From positions 5,394,001 to 5,458,000 of the forward strand of contig NZ_CP064703.1 of assembly GCF_023101085.1 (NCBI RefSeq): a DNA stretch of 64,000 nt, read 5' to 3'. The position numbers and the translations under genes are program-made. This stretch comes from Bradyrhizobium sp. 170. Its GTDB lineage: Bacteria > Pseudomonadota > Alphaproteobacteria > Rhizobiales > Xanthobacteraceae. The notes under the pieces were generated by a model, which saw only the letters and a list, made by a program, of their open reading frames with translations, was not told the DNA's origin and did no database searches. Below, piece after piece: positions 1 to 10,047 of this stretch. Every line of letters starts with the position of its first letter. The stretch's first letter is position 1.

Positions 1-702
1 ATCCTCGTCGGCGAAGGCAAGTTGTTGAAGCTGACGTTCGCCGTGCTCTATCTCGCCGTCGTCTGGCTCTGTCTGGAAGCCGTCCGCATTCCGGACCTGC
101 GCGACCTGATCAAGCAGGGCTACGAATCGACGATGCGCCTCTCCACCATGGTGGTGTTCATCCTGATCGGCTCGACCTGCTTCTCGGTGGTGTTCCTCGG
201 CGTCTCCGGCGGCGTCTGGCTCGAGCATCATCTGACCTCGATCCCCGGCGGCGTCTGGGGCTTCCTGATCTTCATCAACCTCTTCATCTTCTTCCTGGCA
301 TTCTTCCTCGACTTCTTCGAGATCGCCTTCATCATCCTGCCGATGGTGGCGCCGATCGCGCAAAAGGTGCTGGCGCCCGTGGTGGGACCGGATGCGGCGC
401 TGATCTGGTTCGGCGTCATGCTCTGCGTCAACATGCAGACATCGTTCCTGCACCCGCCGTTCGGCTTCGCGCTGTTCTATCTGCGTGGTGTCGCGCCGAA
501 GGAAGTGAAGAGTTCCGACATCTATTGGGGGGCGCTACCCTGGATCGGCCTGCAAGCTATCATGGTGGCGATCGTAATCGCTTTCCCGGTCGTGGTAACC
601 GCCCTGCTCGACAAGCCGCTCGACGTCGACCTCAGCAAGGTCAAGATCGAGGTGCCGCAGATCGAACTGCCACCGCTGGATTTCGGCGGGCCGAAACAGT
701 AG
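1..702 (+). CDS. TRAP transporter large permease (DctM family), 5'-truncated by window edge
   Basis: This is the C-terminal 233 residues of the 12-helix membrane subunit of a TRAP (tripartite ATP-independent periplasmic) transporter, which moves organic acids using an ion gradient. The frame is open from base 1, so the real start lies outside the window. The sequence shows successive hydrophobic helices and the family-typical stretches FFLDFFEIAFIILP and MQTSFLHPPFGFALFYLRG. The C-terminal tail after the last helix is hydrophilic. Two TRAP binding proteins lie just downstream on the opposite strand, which suggests they serve this permease. The family call is secure; the substrate is not visible. 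TRAP receptors of the neighbouring type often bind 2-oxo acids or other carboxylates. Confidence 0.93.
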   Translation: MLVGEGKLLKLTFAVLYLAVVWLCLEAVRIPDLRDLIKQGYESTMRLSTMVVFILIGSTCFSVVFLGVSGGVWLEHHLTSIPGGVWGFLIFINLFIFFLAFFLDFFEIAFIILPMVAPIAQKVLAPVVGPDAALIWFGVMLCVNMQTSFLHPPFGFALFYLRGVAPKEVKSSDIYWGALPWIGLQAIMVAIVIAFPVVVTALLDKPLDVDLSKVKIEVPQIELPPLDFGGPKQ

Positions 703-721
703 CGGCGCGGCGCTCTTTTTC

Positions 722-822
722 GTCATTCCCCGCGAAGGCGGGGAATCCAGTACGCCGCGGCTTCTCGGTTCTATCGCTAACGTCTCTGGAATACTGGATC
801 GTCCGCCTTCGCGGACGATGAC
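722..822. repeat. Interspersed palindromic repeat with two nested hairpins
   Basis: The 101-bp element has outer arms GTCAT (722-726) and ATGAC (818-822), and inner arms TCCAGTA (746-752) and TACTGGA (792-798). It encloses two stable hairpins, TCCCCGC-GAAG-GCGGGGA near 727-744 and CGTCCGC-CTTC-GCGGACG near 800-817. It is non-coding and lies between convergent genes. Elements with this layout are common between genes in Bradyrhizobium and Rhodopseudomonas; that comparison is from memory. Only one copy is seen in the window. Confidence 0.6.
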
Positions 823-831
823 TAAGAGAAG

Positions 832-861
832 AAAACCCCGGAGCTTTCGCTCCGGGGTTTT
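832..861. terminator. Bidirectional rho-independent terminator
   Basis: A perfect 13-bp stem (832-844 with 849-861) has a TTTC loop, with T-runs on both strands. It sits between the convergent TRAP permease gene and the first TRAP binding-protein gene and can serve both. Confidence 0.9.
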
Positions 862-902
862 CGTTTGTCGAGACGCGATATCGCGCGATCAGCCCTGACC
901 GA

Positions 903-1991
903 TCAACCCTGCGGATTGCGCGCCATGAAGCTGTCGTAACCGAGCTCGGCGACCTGGAACCACTGGTATCCGTTGGCCGTGAACGAGTTCATCGATTCCA
1001 GCACTTTCTTGAAATTGGGATTGCTCGCCGACGTCTCGGCATACAATTCCTTGGTCGCCTTCAGGCATGCCTGCATGATCGGCGGCGAGAAGGCGTGCAG
1101 CTTGGTGCCGCCCGCGAGCAGTTTCTTCAGCGCCGGCGGATTGCCCTGATCGTACTTGGCCATCATCCAGCTATTGGCGGCCTGGCCCGCCTGCTCGAGC
1201 ACGCTTTGATAGTATTTCGGCAGCGAATTCCATTTATCCAGGTTGACGAGCCCGAGCAGCATCGGTCCGCCTTCCCACCAGCCGGGATAGTAGTAGTGCG
1301 GCGCGACCTTGTTGAAGCCGAGCTTCTCGTCGTCATAGGGGCCGACCCATTCCGCTGCATCGATCGTGCCTTTTTCGAGCGCGGGATAGATGTCGCCGCC
1401 GGCAAGCTGCTGCGGCACGACGCCGAGTTTCTGCATCACGCGACCCGCAAAGCCGCCGATGCGCATCTTCAATCCGTTGAGATCGTCGACGGTGTTGATT
1501 TCCTTTCGGAACCAGCCGCCCATCTGGCAGCCGGTGTTGCCAGCCAGAAACGAGGTGACGTTGTAGCTCTTGTAGAACTGGTTGAGCAGGTCCCTGCCGC
1601 CGCCGAGCATGTACCAGGCCTGGTTGAGGCGCTGGTTGGGGCCGAACGGCACCGCCGTGCCGAAGGCAAAGGTCGGGTCCTTGCCGAAATAATAGTAGGA
1701 CGCCGTGTGGCCCATCTCGACGGTGCCGTTCTGCACGGCATCGAGCACCTGCAGGCCGGGAACGATTTCGCCTGCGGCGAAGGCCTGGACCTGGAATTTG
1801 TTGTCGGTGGCTTCGCCAACGAGTTTGGCCATCAGTTCGACGCCGCCCCACAGGGTGTCGAGCGATTTCGGCCAGCTCGCCGTCAGGCGCCATTTGAGCT
1901 CCGGCATCGATTGCGCGATGGCGGGAGCCGCCAGCGTTGCGGCGCCGGCCGCGCCAATACCAGTGACCTTAAGAAAATCTCTTCTTTTCAT
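903..1991 (-). CDS. TRAP transporter solute-binding protein, Tat-exported (DctP/TakP-like)
   Basis: This is the periplasmic receptor of a TRAP transporter. The N-terminus reads [16 protein letters not shown] followed by a hydrophobic stretch and APAIAQ, a classical twin-arginine signal with an RR-x-FLK motif and an AxA-type cleavage site. The mature part has the family features [29 protein letters not shown] and [18 protein letters not shown]. The last includes the region that contacts the carboxylate in this receptor class. I chose ATG 1991 because an AGGGA lies 8 nt upstream; ATG 2000 has no properly spaced site. It is a paralogue of the next gene, and about half or more of the residues match. 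Closest named families are mannitol/chloroaromatic or 2-oxoacid TRAP receptors; the ligand is unknown. Confidence 0.92.
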   Translation of the reverse strand: MKRRDFLKVTGIGAAGAATLAAPAIAQSMPELKWRLTASWPKSLDTLWGGVELMAKLVGEATDNKFQVQAFAAGEIVPGLQVLDAVQNGTVEMGHTASYYYFGKDPTFAFGTAVPFGPNQRLNQAWYMLGGGRDLLNQFYKSYNVTSFLAGNTGCQMGGWFRKEINTVDDLNGLKMRIGGFAGRVMQKLGVVPQQLAGGDIYPALEKGTIDAAEWVGPYDDEKLGFNKVAPHYYYPGWWEGGPMLLGLVNLDKWNSLPKYYQSVLEQAGQAANSWMMAKYDQGNPPALKKLLAGGTKLHAFSPPIMQACLKATKELYAETSASNPNFKKVLESMNSFTANGYQWFQVAELGYDSFMARNPQG

Positions 1992-2105
1992 TGAATCCAT
2001 CCCTGTTGGTGATGCGTGCCGTGGCCTTCTTGGCGAGGCCTTCATAGCCACCATGGAACAACCGGTTCCCGATTTCCATCCCGAACTATACGGGGTAAAC
2101 GAAAA

Positions 2106-2133
2106 AGCCCGGCCTTCTCGCGAAGGCCGGGCT
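2106..2133 (-). terminator. Rho-independent terminator after the second TRAP receptor gene
   Basis: AGCCCGGCCTTC (2106-2117) pairs with GAAGGCCGGGCT (2122-2133). The minus-strand transcript then runs into five T residues. It lies downstream of the gene at 2157-3245 and separates the two receptor paralogues into different transcription units. Confidence 0.88.
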
Positions 2134-2156
2134 GCTTTCTACGACTTAAGACGTAA

Positions 2157-3245
<1,089 letters not shown>

Positions 3246-3426
3246 TCAAGTCTCCTTACGACGGGTCGTTTCCCATATTCCTCGAGCTGTCCTCCGGCGG
3301 GGCGAATTCCACGTCATCCGGGGCGCTCTGGCGGGGCGGCTTTAACACGGAAGTTGGCTATCGAAAACGCGACAAAGGCATGACTGCACTGATTAAACCA
3401 AAGTCTTAGGGGGACGGATAAGGGCC

Positions 3427-4572
<1,146 letters not shown>

Positions 4573-4749
4573 TCGCGCATCTCCTGAAGCCCTTTCGGTC
4601 CTGAGTAAGAACCGGGCTCTACTCTCTTGTATTGACGCGCTTTCTCGACGTGACCCGATCCGCCTCGGAGCATATCCCAGAAGCGGAGGTTCGTTCAGAA
4701 ACCGCTACGTCAGTCCGATGCGACCCATAGAGCGGTTCAGCGCAAAAGG

Positions 4750-5187
4750 CTACCTCGCTCCGACGTCGTCCCGCCGCTCGGCCGGCGCCGCGACGCCCTG
4801 CTCCTTGGCAGCCTCGTAGTTCAACTCGATCATGACGCCGTTGGGGTCATTGACGAAGATCTGCCAGAGGTCGCCGCCCGGCACCTGCCGGGAGTCGTAC
4901 GCCATGCCGTTCTGCTCCAGCCGCCGCTTCATGCCGTCGAAGCCGTAGCTGGCAAACGCGACATGGTGGACGACGCCGGAATCTGGCTTCTGCGGTTCCT
5001 CGGTCTTTGAGATATCGACGAGGTGCACCACCGCCTTGCCCTCGCTGTACATCCACGCCCCGGGGAAGGCGAAGTTGGGCCGGGCGCCCTTTTCCAGGCC
5101 CAGAACGTCTTCATAGAACCGGACCGTGTCGGCAAGATTGCGGGTCCGGATGTTGAAATGGTCGAGCACGCCCACGCTGACGCCCAT
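4750..5187 (-). CDS. VOC (glyoxalase/bleomycin-resistance) family protein
   Basis: This is a 145-residue single-chain member of the vicinal oxygen chelate fold. It begins VLDHFNIRTRNLADTVRFYEDVLGL, with His near residue 9 as the first metal ligand. It continues with VVHLVDISK, VHHVAFASYGFDGMKRRLEQNG and QIFVNDPNGVMIELNYE, whose final Glu is the usual last ligand. Such proteins act as glyoxalases, extradiol dioxygenases or isomerases in the cytosol. The pattern is intact but does not fix the substrate. It is divergent from the beta-hydroxyacid dehydrogenase gene at 5360 and shares a short promoter region with it. Confidence 0.88.
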   Translation of the reverse strand: MGVSVGVLDHFNIRTRNLADTVRFYEDVLGLEKGARPNFAFPGAWMYSEGKAVVHLVDISKTEEPQKPDSGVVHHVAFASYGFDGMKRRLEQNGMAYDSRQVPGGDLWQIFVNDPNGVMIELNYEAAKEQGVAAPAERRDDVGAR

Positions 5188-5359
5188 GCGATGTCACTCC
5201 CTTTTTTGTGAGGTTCTTGAGGGTCCTATCCTAGCACAAATCCTGGCTTACCCGCCAAACGAAGGCGTTGCCCTCCCCTGCGCAGGGGGTATGGTGCGGC
5301 TCCCTCCAAAACAACGTCCGGCCCGTCCAAGGTCGCCGGCGAACTCTAAGGTATTGCAT

Positions 5360-6232
5360 ATGGCTAAAGTCGCTTTTCTCGGTCTCGGCGTCATGGGTTT
5401 CCCCATGGCAGGACATCTGGTGAAAAAAGGCGGCCACGAGGTGACCGTGTACAACCGGACCGGGGCCAAGGCGAAGGAATGGGCGGACAAGTTCGGCGGC
5501 CGCGCCGCGCCGACGCCGAAGGCCGCGGCCGAAGGCCAGGATTTCGTGATGTGCTGCGTCGGCAACGACAATGATCTGCGCGCGGTCACGCTCGGCACTG
5601 AGGGCGCCTTCGCCGGCATGAAAAAGGGCGCCGTATTCGTCGATCACACCACCGCCTCCGCCGAGGTGGCTCGCGAGCTCGACGCCGCCGCCACCAAGAC
5701 AGGCTTCAAGTTCATCGACGCGCCGGTGTCCGGCGGTCAGGCGGGTGCGGAAAACGGCGTGCTGACGGTGATGTGCGGCGGCAAGGAAGATGCCTATGCT
5801 GCGGCCGAGCCGATCATCGCCGGCTCCTACGCGCGGATGTGCAAACTGCTCGGGCCCGCCGGCGCCGGCCAGCTCACCAAGATGGTCAACCAGATCTGCA
5901 TCGCGGGCCTGGTCCAGGGCCTGTCCGAGGGCCTTCATTTCGCAAAGAAGTCGGGGCTGGACGTTACGGCCGTGATCGAGACCATCTCGAAGGGCGCGGC
6001 GCAGTCCTGGCAGATGGAGAACCGCTACAAGGCCATGAACGAGGGCAAGTTCGATTTCGGTTTTGCGGTCGAATGGATGCGCAAGGACCTCTCGATCTGC
6101 ATCGCCGAGGCCCGCCGCAACGGCGCCAACCTGCCGGTGACCGCTTTGGTCGATCAGTTCTACGCCGAGGTCGAGAAGATGGGCGGCAAGCGCTGGGATA
6201 CGTCGAGCCTGATGGCCCGGCTGGAGCGGTGA
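5360..6232 (+). CDS. NAD(P)-dependent beta-hydroxyacid dehydrogenase (3-hydroxyisobutyrate / tartronate semialdehyde reductase type)
   Basis: This 290-residue cytosolic oxidoreductase interconverts a beta-hydroxyacid and its semialdehyde. The Rossmann motif GLGVMG is at 8-13. The substrate loop DAPVSGG is at 120-126, and the catalytic lysine is Lys174 in GAGQLTKMVNQ. I chose ATG 5360 because the protein then begins MAKVAFLGLG, as in the family, with AAGG nearby; the frame is open further upstream but without homology. Candidates are 3-hydroxyisobutyrate dehydrogenase, glyoxylate/succinic-semialdehyde reductase and 2-hydroxy-3-oxopropionate reductase. Sequence alone does not separate these here. 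Confidence 0.92.
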   Translation: MAKVAFLGLGVMGFPMAGHLVKKGGHEVTVYNRTGAKAKEWADKFGGRAAPTPKAAAEGQDFVMCCVGNDNDLRAVTLGTEGAFAGMKKGAVFVDHTTASAEVARELDAAATKTGFKFIDAPVSGGQAGAENGVLTVMCGGKEDAYAAAEPIIAGSYARMCKLLGPAGAGQLTKMVNQICIAGLVQGLSEGLHFAKKSGLDVTAVIETISKGAAQSWQMENRYKAMNEGKFDFGFAVEWMRKDLSICIAEARRNGANLPVTALVDQFYAEVEKMGGKRWDTSSLMARLER

Positions 6233-6263
6233 GTTAAAAAAGCCGGTTAAGATCGGCGAACGG

Positions 6264-6294
6264 ACCCCGCTTCTTGTCCCGTCAGAAGCGGGGT
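6264..6294 (+). terminator. Probable rho-independent terminator
   Basis: ACCCCGCTTCT (6264-6274) pairs with AGAAGCGGGGT (6284-6294) around a 9-nt loop, 31 nt past the dehydrogenase stop. The T-run after it is weak (TCCGTTT). Confidence 0.75.
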
Positions 6295-6432
6295 TCCGTT
6301 TGGGGAACAGGTTAATTTTAACTTCCCGCTAACGAATATTTTTAGCTCTTTAAGTCATCGCTTAATGATTTAGGGCCACAGATAGACAATGCAAAAGCCC
6401 GCGCGGTTCGTGGGCAGGATTTGTGTTGTTCG

Positions 6433-8037
6433 ATGAGTAACCCCGCAGAAAAGCCTGAGGTTGTCCAGCTTCCGGCAGAAGCGCCGGTCACAGCGCCGGT
6501 CAACACCCGGCGCGTGGCGGCGCAGCGGGTGCGCGAGGCGCGGGACCGGTTAACGTCATCAAGCGGCACCCGCCCGGCGTTCGATACCGAATTGCTCCGG
6601 CAATACGCCCAGACCCGGGTCTCGGCCTCCTTTGTCGTCATGCTGCTGGTGGTTGCGACCGGCGTGCTGTTCGGGCTCTGGAAGGCCGTCGTGCCGGCCG
6701 CGGTCTGGACCGTCGGCATGCTCTGCATCCATGCCGCCATCATTCGCAATTGCTGGCGCTTCCTCGGCGAGCAGCCCTCGCTCGCCGCCACGCGCAGGTG
6801 GCAAACCCGGTTCGTGCTGCTCGACCTGCTCTACGGCCTGAGCTGGACGGCGATCCTGCTGCATCCGGCCGGCCTCGACGTCGTCTCGAACACGATGATG
6901 ATGTTCCTGATGCTGCTGGTGATCGCGGTGTCGAGCATGCTGGCGGCGACGCTCCCCATTGCCGCGATGGCGGCGACCGCGCCGGTGACGGCGGCGATCG
7001 CGCTCAATTTCATCATGGGCGGAACCTTCGACAATTACGCGCTCGCGCTGCTTGCGGTCGCCGCCGAAGCCTATTTCGCCCTGCTCGCCCATCAGCTCCA
7101 TTCGACGACGCTGGCGACGCTCGAAGCGCGCGCCGAAAAGGACGCACTGATCGGCGAGCTCGAACAGGCCAAGGCGATCTCGGACGAAGCGCGGCACCGC
7201 GCCGAATCAGCCAACGTCGCCAAGTCGCGCTTTCTGGCGCAGATGAGCCATGAGCTGCGAACGCCGCTGAACGCGATCCTCGGCTTCTCCGAGGTGATGA
7301 AGAGCGAAATTTTCGGCGCGCATGCGGTGGCGGTGTACAAGGAATATTCCGCCGACATCCATAATTCGGGCGTTCACCTGCTCAACCTCATCAACGAGAT
7401 TCTCGATCTGTCGCGGATCGAGGCCGGCCGCTATGAGCTGAACGAGGAAGCGGTGTCGCTGGTTCACGTCGTTGCCGACTGCCACCATCTGTTGAAGCTG
7501 CGCGCGACCAGCCGCGGCATCACCATCCACGAGGTGTTCGAGCACGGCATGCCCAGGATCTGGGGCGACGAGCGCGCTACGCGCCAGATCGTGCTCAACC
7601 TGTTGTCCAACTCGATCAAGTTCACCCCGCAGGGCGGCGATATCTGGCTCAAGGTCGGCTGGACCGCTTCCGGCGGGCAATATCTCAGCGTCAAGGACAC
7701 CGGCTCCGGCATTGCCGAGGATGAAATCCCGATAGTGCTGGCTTCCTTCGGCCAGGGCTCCAACTCGATCAAGTCGGCCGAACAGGGCGCGGGGCTGGGC
7801 CTTCCGATCGCAAAGAGCCTGATCGACATGCATGGCGGCACCTTCACGCTGAAATCGAAATTGCGCATCGGCACCGAAGTCATCGTCACCTTCCCGCCGG
7901 AGCGCGTGATGAGCGCGCTGGCGCCGATGGCCGAGGAGGCCCCGCCCCTGCAACCGGACCCCACCGTCACAGCGACCGCCGACGACAAGCGGCGGGCGCG
8001 TCACAAACCGATCATGAGTGCAGGAACAGGGTTGTAG
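6433..8037 (+). CDS. Membrane sensor histidine kinase
   Basis: This is a 534-residue two-component sensor. The N-terminal part (about residues 60-220) has five or six hydrophobic helices with almost no periplasmic loops, so it may sense within or at the membrane. A short coiled coil (ARAEKDALIGELEQAKAIS) leads into the dimerisation/phosphoacceptor domain, MSHELRTPLN, with His273. The ATPase domain shows the N box LLSNSIKFTP, G1 VKDTGSGI and G2 GAGLGL. The kinase core resembles the PleC/DivJ/PdhS group of alphaproteobacteria, which is family knowledge rather than proof of role. No response regulator is adjacent. ATG 6433 is preferred to an in-frame TTG four codons upstream. The tail after residue 505 looks disordered. 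Confidence 0.93.
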   Translation: MSNPAEKPEVVQLPAEAPVTAPVNTRRVAAQRVREARDRLTSSSGTRPAFDTELLRQYAQTRVSASFVVMLLVVATGVLFGLWKAVVPAAVWTVGMLCIHAAIIRNCWRFLGEQPSLAATRRWQTRFVLLDLLYGLSWTAILLHPAGLDVVSNTMMMFLMLLVIAVSSMLAATLPIAAMAATAPVTAAIALNFIMGGTFDNYALALLAVAAEAYFALLAHQLHSTTLATLEARAEKDALIGELEQAKAISDEARHRAESANVAKSRFLAQMSHELRTPLNAILGFSEVMKSEIFGAHAVAVYKEYSADIHNSGVHLLNLINEILDLSRIEAGRYELNEEAVSLVHVVADCHHLLKLRATSRGITIHEVFEHGMPRIWGDERATRQIVLNLLSNSIKFTPQGGDIWLKVGWTASGGQYLSVKDTGSGIAEDEIPIVLASFGQGSNSIKSAEQGAGLGLPIAKSLIDMHGGTFTLKSKLRIGTEVIVTFPPERVMSALAPMAEEAPPLQPDPTVTATADDKRRARHKPIMSAGTGL

Positions 8038-8081
8038 CTGGAGCGCTTGCGCAACGGACGCAACCATTTCACTATCGCTAA

Positions 8082-8285
8082 ATGAGCAAAGAAACGCCGT
8101 GTATCGCAGTCTGTATGATGGACCCCAAGACCAAACTCTGCTTCGGCTGCGGACGAACGTTGCCGGAGATCGCACGCTGGCACCGCATGGAGACCGCGGA
8201 GCGATTGGCCGTCATGGACGGGCTCGCGGCGCGCATGGCGGAGGCCGGCCTCGTACAGATGCCGCCGCGCACCGAGCACGGCTGA
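8082..8285 (+). CDS. DUF1289 family small cysteine protein
   Basis: This 67-residue protein has the DUF1289 pattern: CIAVC near the N-terminus, then DPKTKLCFGCGRTLPEIARW. Four cysteines are spaced as if to bind a metal or Fe-S cluster. The function of the family is not established. The gene lies 44 nt after the histidine kinase and 40 nt before the protease gene on the same strand, so the three may be co-transcribed. The start at ATG 8082 fits the usual family N-terminus (MSKETPC). Confidence 0.85.
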   Translation: MSKETPCIAVCMMDPKTKLCFGCGRTLPEIARWHRMETAERLAVMDGLAARMAEAGLVQMPPRTEHG

Positions 8286-8325
8286 TCCCCGGACGAATCT
8301 TGGGACGAACCGGCGGAGGCGCGCT

Positions 8326-8877
8326 GTGATCCGCATCATGCTCGTTCTGGCGATGCTCGCCGCCACCGCCGGCGCCGTCGTCGCCTATGGCGATCCGGAC
8401 CAGATCGCGCGCGCCAGCAGCTCGGTCACGAAAATGCTGCGGCAACGCAGCCTGGAGCCGGCGCCCGCCGTGCAGATCGCCCGCGGCAAGGCCGGCGAAT
8501 TCGCGCTGCATGCCAAGATCAACGGCGTCAAGGCGCCGATGGTGATCGACACCGGCGCGACGTCGGTGGTGCTGACCTGGGAGACGGCGAAGGCGATCGG
8601 CCTGCCGATCGAGATGCTCGAATACAATGTCGACGTCGAAACCGCGGGCGGGCACACCAAGGCGGCACGGCTGACGCTCGATCGTCTCGCGGTAGGCGGG
8701 CTCGTCGAGAAATCGGTGCCGGCGCTGGTGGTGCCGCGCGGGCAGATGAAGACCAACCTGCTCGGCATGAGCTTTCTGGATCGCCTGGAGAGCTGGGGCG
8801 TGCAGGCCGACAAGGTGATGCTGCACGGCTATCCCGACGTCGCAGGCCGGAGCAAGCGCCGCGCGGCGGCGAACTAA
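8326..8877 (+). CDS. Membrane-anchored retropepsin-like aspartic protease (TIGR02281 type)
   Basis: This is a clan AA aspartic protease of 183 residues. A hydrophobic N-terminal segment (IRIMLVLAMLAATAGAVVAY) would anchor or export it. The catalytic motif MVIDTGATSVVLTW holds Asp75, and a second conserved stretch is LLGMSFLDRLESW. Retropepsin-like enzymes work as homodimers with one Asp each. The start is GTG 8326; ATG 8338 is an alternative that keeps the anchor. It follows the DUF1289 gene closely, an arrangement I recall from other alphaproteobacteria. The substrate is unknown. Confidence 0.87.
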   Translation: MIRIMLVLAMLAATAGAVVAYGDPDQIARASSSVTKMLRQRSLEPAPAVQIARGKAGEFALHAKINGVKAPMVIDTGATSVVLTWETAKAIGLPIEMLEYNVDVETAGGHTKAARLTLDRLAVGGLVEKSVPALVVPRGQMKTNLLGMSFLDRLESWGVQADKVMLHGYPDVAGRSKRRAAAN

Positions 8878-8999
8878 GGCGTGGACTCATGAATTGATCA
8901 TGTCCGCTTAGCCTCCAAGGAGCGGCGCAAGACATGCCGATATCGACGCGATGGGCCAATCACCGCACGCGGTACGTCGACCCAGTTTGTCCCGTGTAT

Positions 9000-9389
9000 T
9001 CAAACAAACAAGTCGGCCACGATCACGAAAATCCCCACCTGTGCGGCGAGCCAACAGATTGGCCGTAGCCCCACAGGGCCGAAGGCGTAGGCGGGAACAT
9101 AAAGCAGCCGGGCGATGACGAACAACCAGGCGCCAATTGTCGACAGTGATCCAGCGGCATGAGCTGCATGCACCAGGAACAGTGCGGCGACGAACTGCGG
9201 AAATATCTCAAGCAGATTACGGTGCGCCCGAACAAAGCGCCCGCTTAGACCTGTAACCTCGCGCGATTCGTCACGAGGCCCTGCGACCCAAGCACCGCCA
9301 AGCTGCCGGAGTGTCAGCACACTGGATAGGGTAAGCTGAACGACGGCCAACAGCATGGCCGCAACTAATGCCCACAGATCGGCTGTCAT
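9000..9389 (-). CDS. MAPEG family membrane protein
   Basis: This is a 129-residue integral membrane protein with four predicted helices. The MAPEG signature region is present: RAHRNLLEIFPQFVAALFLV after helix 1, and ARLLYVPAYAFG before the last helix. Bacterial MAPEG proteins are poorly characterised relatives of microsomal glutathione transferase. The gene stands alone between two plus-strand genes, and nothing nearby suggests a specific substrate. Confidence 0.9.
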   Translation of the reverse strand: MTADLWALVAAMLLAVVQLTLSSVLTLRQLGGAWVAGPRDESREVTGLSGRFVRAHRNLLEIFPQFVAALFLVHAAHAAGSLSTIGAWLFVIARLLYVPAYAFGPVGLRPICWLAAQVGIFVIVADLFV

Positions 9390-9521
9390 GATTGCCTCGG
9401 CTGGGATGATGCCTACGATCTAAGCCACTTCCCTGCTCAAGGGGAGTGGCCACCGGGCCGGTCCCTCCCCATTTTGGATGCGAGGGACGAGTACCTCCTC
9501 GTGGGCCATCGGAGATGGGCA

Positions 9522-9716
9522 ATGACCATAAGAACCTTTTGCACGCTTGCCGCCGCCATCTTTGCGCTGATCGCACTTCTGCAGTTGATCCGGATTGTGA
9601 TGGGGTGGTCGGTCACCTTGAATGGCGTGGATGTGCCGTTCTGGGCGAGCTGGATTGCCGTCGCCGTGGCGGGCGCGTTGAGCGTCGTCGGCTTCCGCGC
9701 CGCAGTGCGCAGCTAA
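9522..9716 (+). CDS. Small two-helix membrane protein, unknown function
   Basis: This is a 64-residue protein with two hydrophobic helices (CTLAAAIFALIALLQLIRIV and a second near WASWIAVAVAGALSVVGF) joined by a short loop. I chose ATG 9522 because GGAG lies 7 nt upstream; the frame extends 16 codons further up without an obvious site. I do not recognise a family. Coding evidence is moderate: a good ribosome-binding site and a sensible two-helix hairpin, but no known homologue. Confidence 0.6.
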   Translation: MTIRTFCTLAAAIFALIALLQLIRIVMGWSVTLNGVDVPFWASWIAVAVAGALSVVGFRAAVRS

Positions 9717-9849
9717 AGGCCTGGCGGAGCTCGCCCCGGGGCGATCTGCCGCCGGGCAGCGGAACCACTTCCCTGCGCGCGGGCATCGAGCCGTCGTGCT
9801 CTACCGCGACAGCGGTTTGGTGCAATCGCGAAAATGACAGCGGCCCACG

Positions 9850-9915
9850 CATTCCATCGGACCGGACGGACAAGGCCTTGCGATCCAACAGCACGCAACT
9901 TTTGCAAGCCTGACA
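9850..9915 (-). pseudogene. Decayed 5' end of a graR-like marR gene
   Basis: Read on the minus strand, about 9903-9871 encodes KSC-x4-RK-x-L, matching KSC-x4-RK-x-L at residues 5-15 of the MarR regulator at 12078-12602. It sits in the same position and orientation relative to the shared promoter block. There is no start codon where the intact gene has one (9913-9915 reads TGT) and no continuing MarR domain. I read it as a leftover of a duplicated graR/graD control region. It is short, so the call rests on its position as much as on the match. Confidence 0.45.
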
Positions 9916-9942
9916 ATCGCTGGCGAGCCAACGTTTTTCAAA

Positions 9943-9999
9943 GCAATTGTTGCATCTAAAAATTTTCCATTGACTATCATTTGTAAACGCAACTATTGT
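9943..9999 (+). promoter_or_regulatory. Promoter and operator-like boxes before the hydrolase-DoxX genes (copy of the graD control region)
   Basis: A -35 TTGACT (9970-9975), 18-nt spacer and -10 TATTGT (9994-9999) form a sigma-70-type promoter. Two similar boxes flank it: GCAATTGTTGCAT at 9943-9955, and GCAACTATTG at 9989-9998 overlapping the -10. The layout matches 12629-12684 before graD almost base for base. A MarR-family repressor (the graR-like protein) is the likely ligand. The rest of the 9717-10047 gap holds the decayed graR start and nothing else I can identify. Confidence 0.65.
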
Positions 10000-10047
10000 T
10001 CCTGAAATTGAAGCCGCCAAAAGAGCGCGCCATTCAGGGGGAAAACC

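Noticed and set aside
9424..9450. Hairpin GCCACTTCCC/GGGGAGTGGC before the small membrane protein
   Set aside because: One mismatch, no T-run, and it lies upstream of both flanking genes rather than after one, so I do not call it a terminator.
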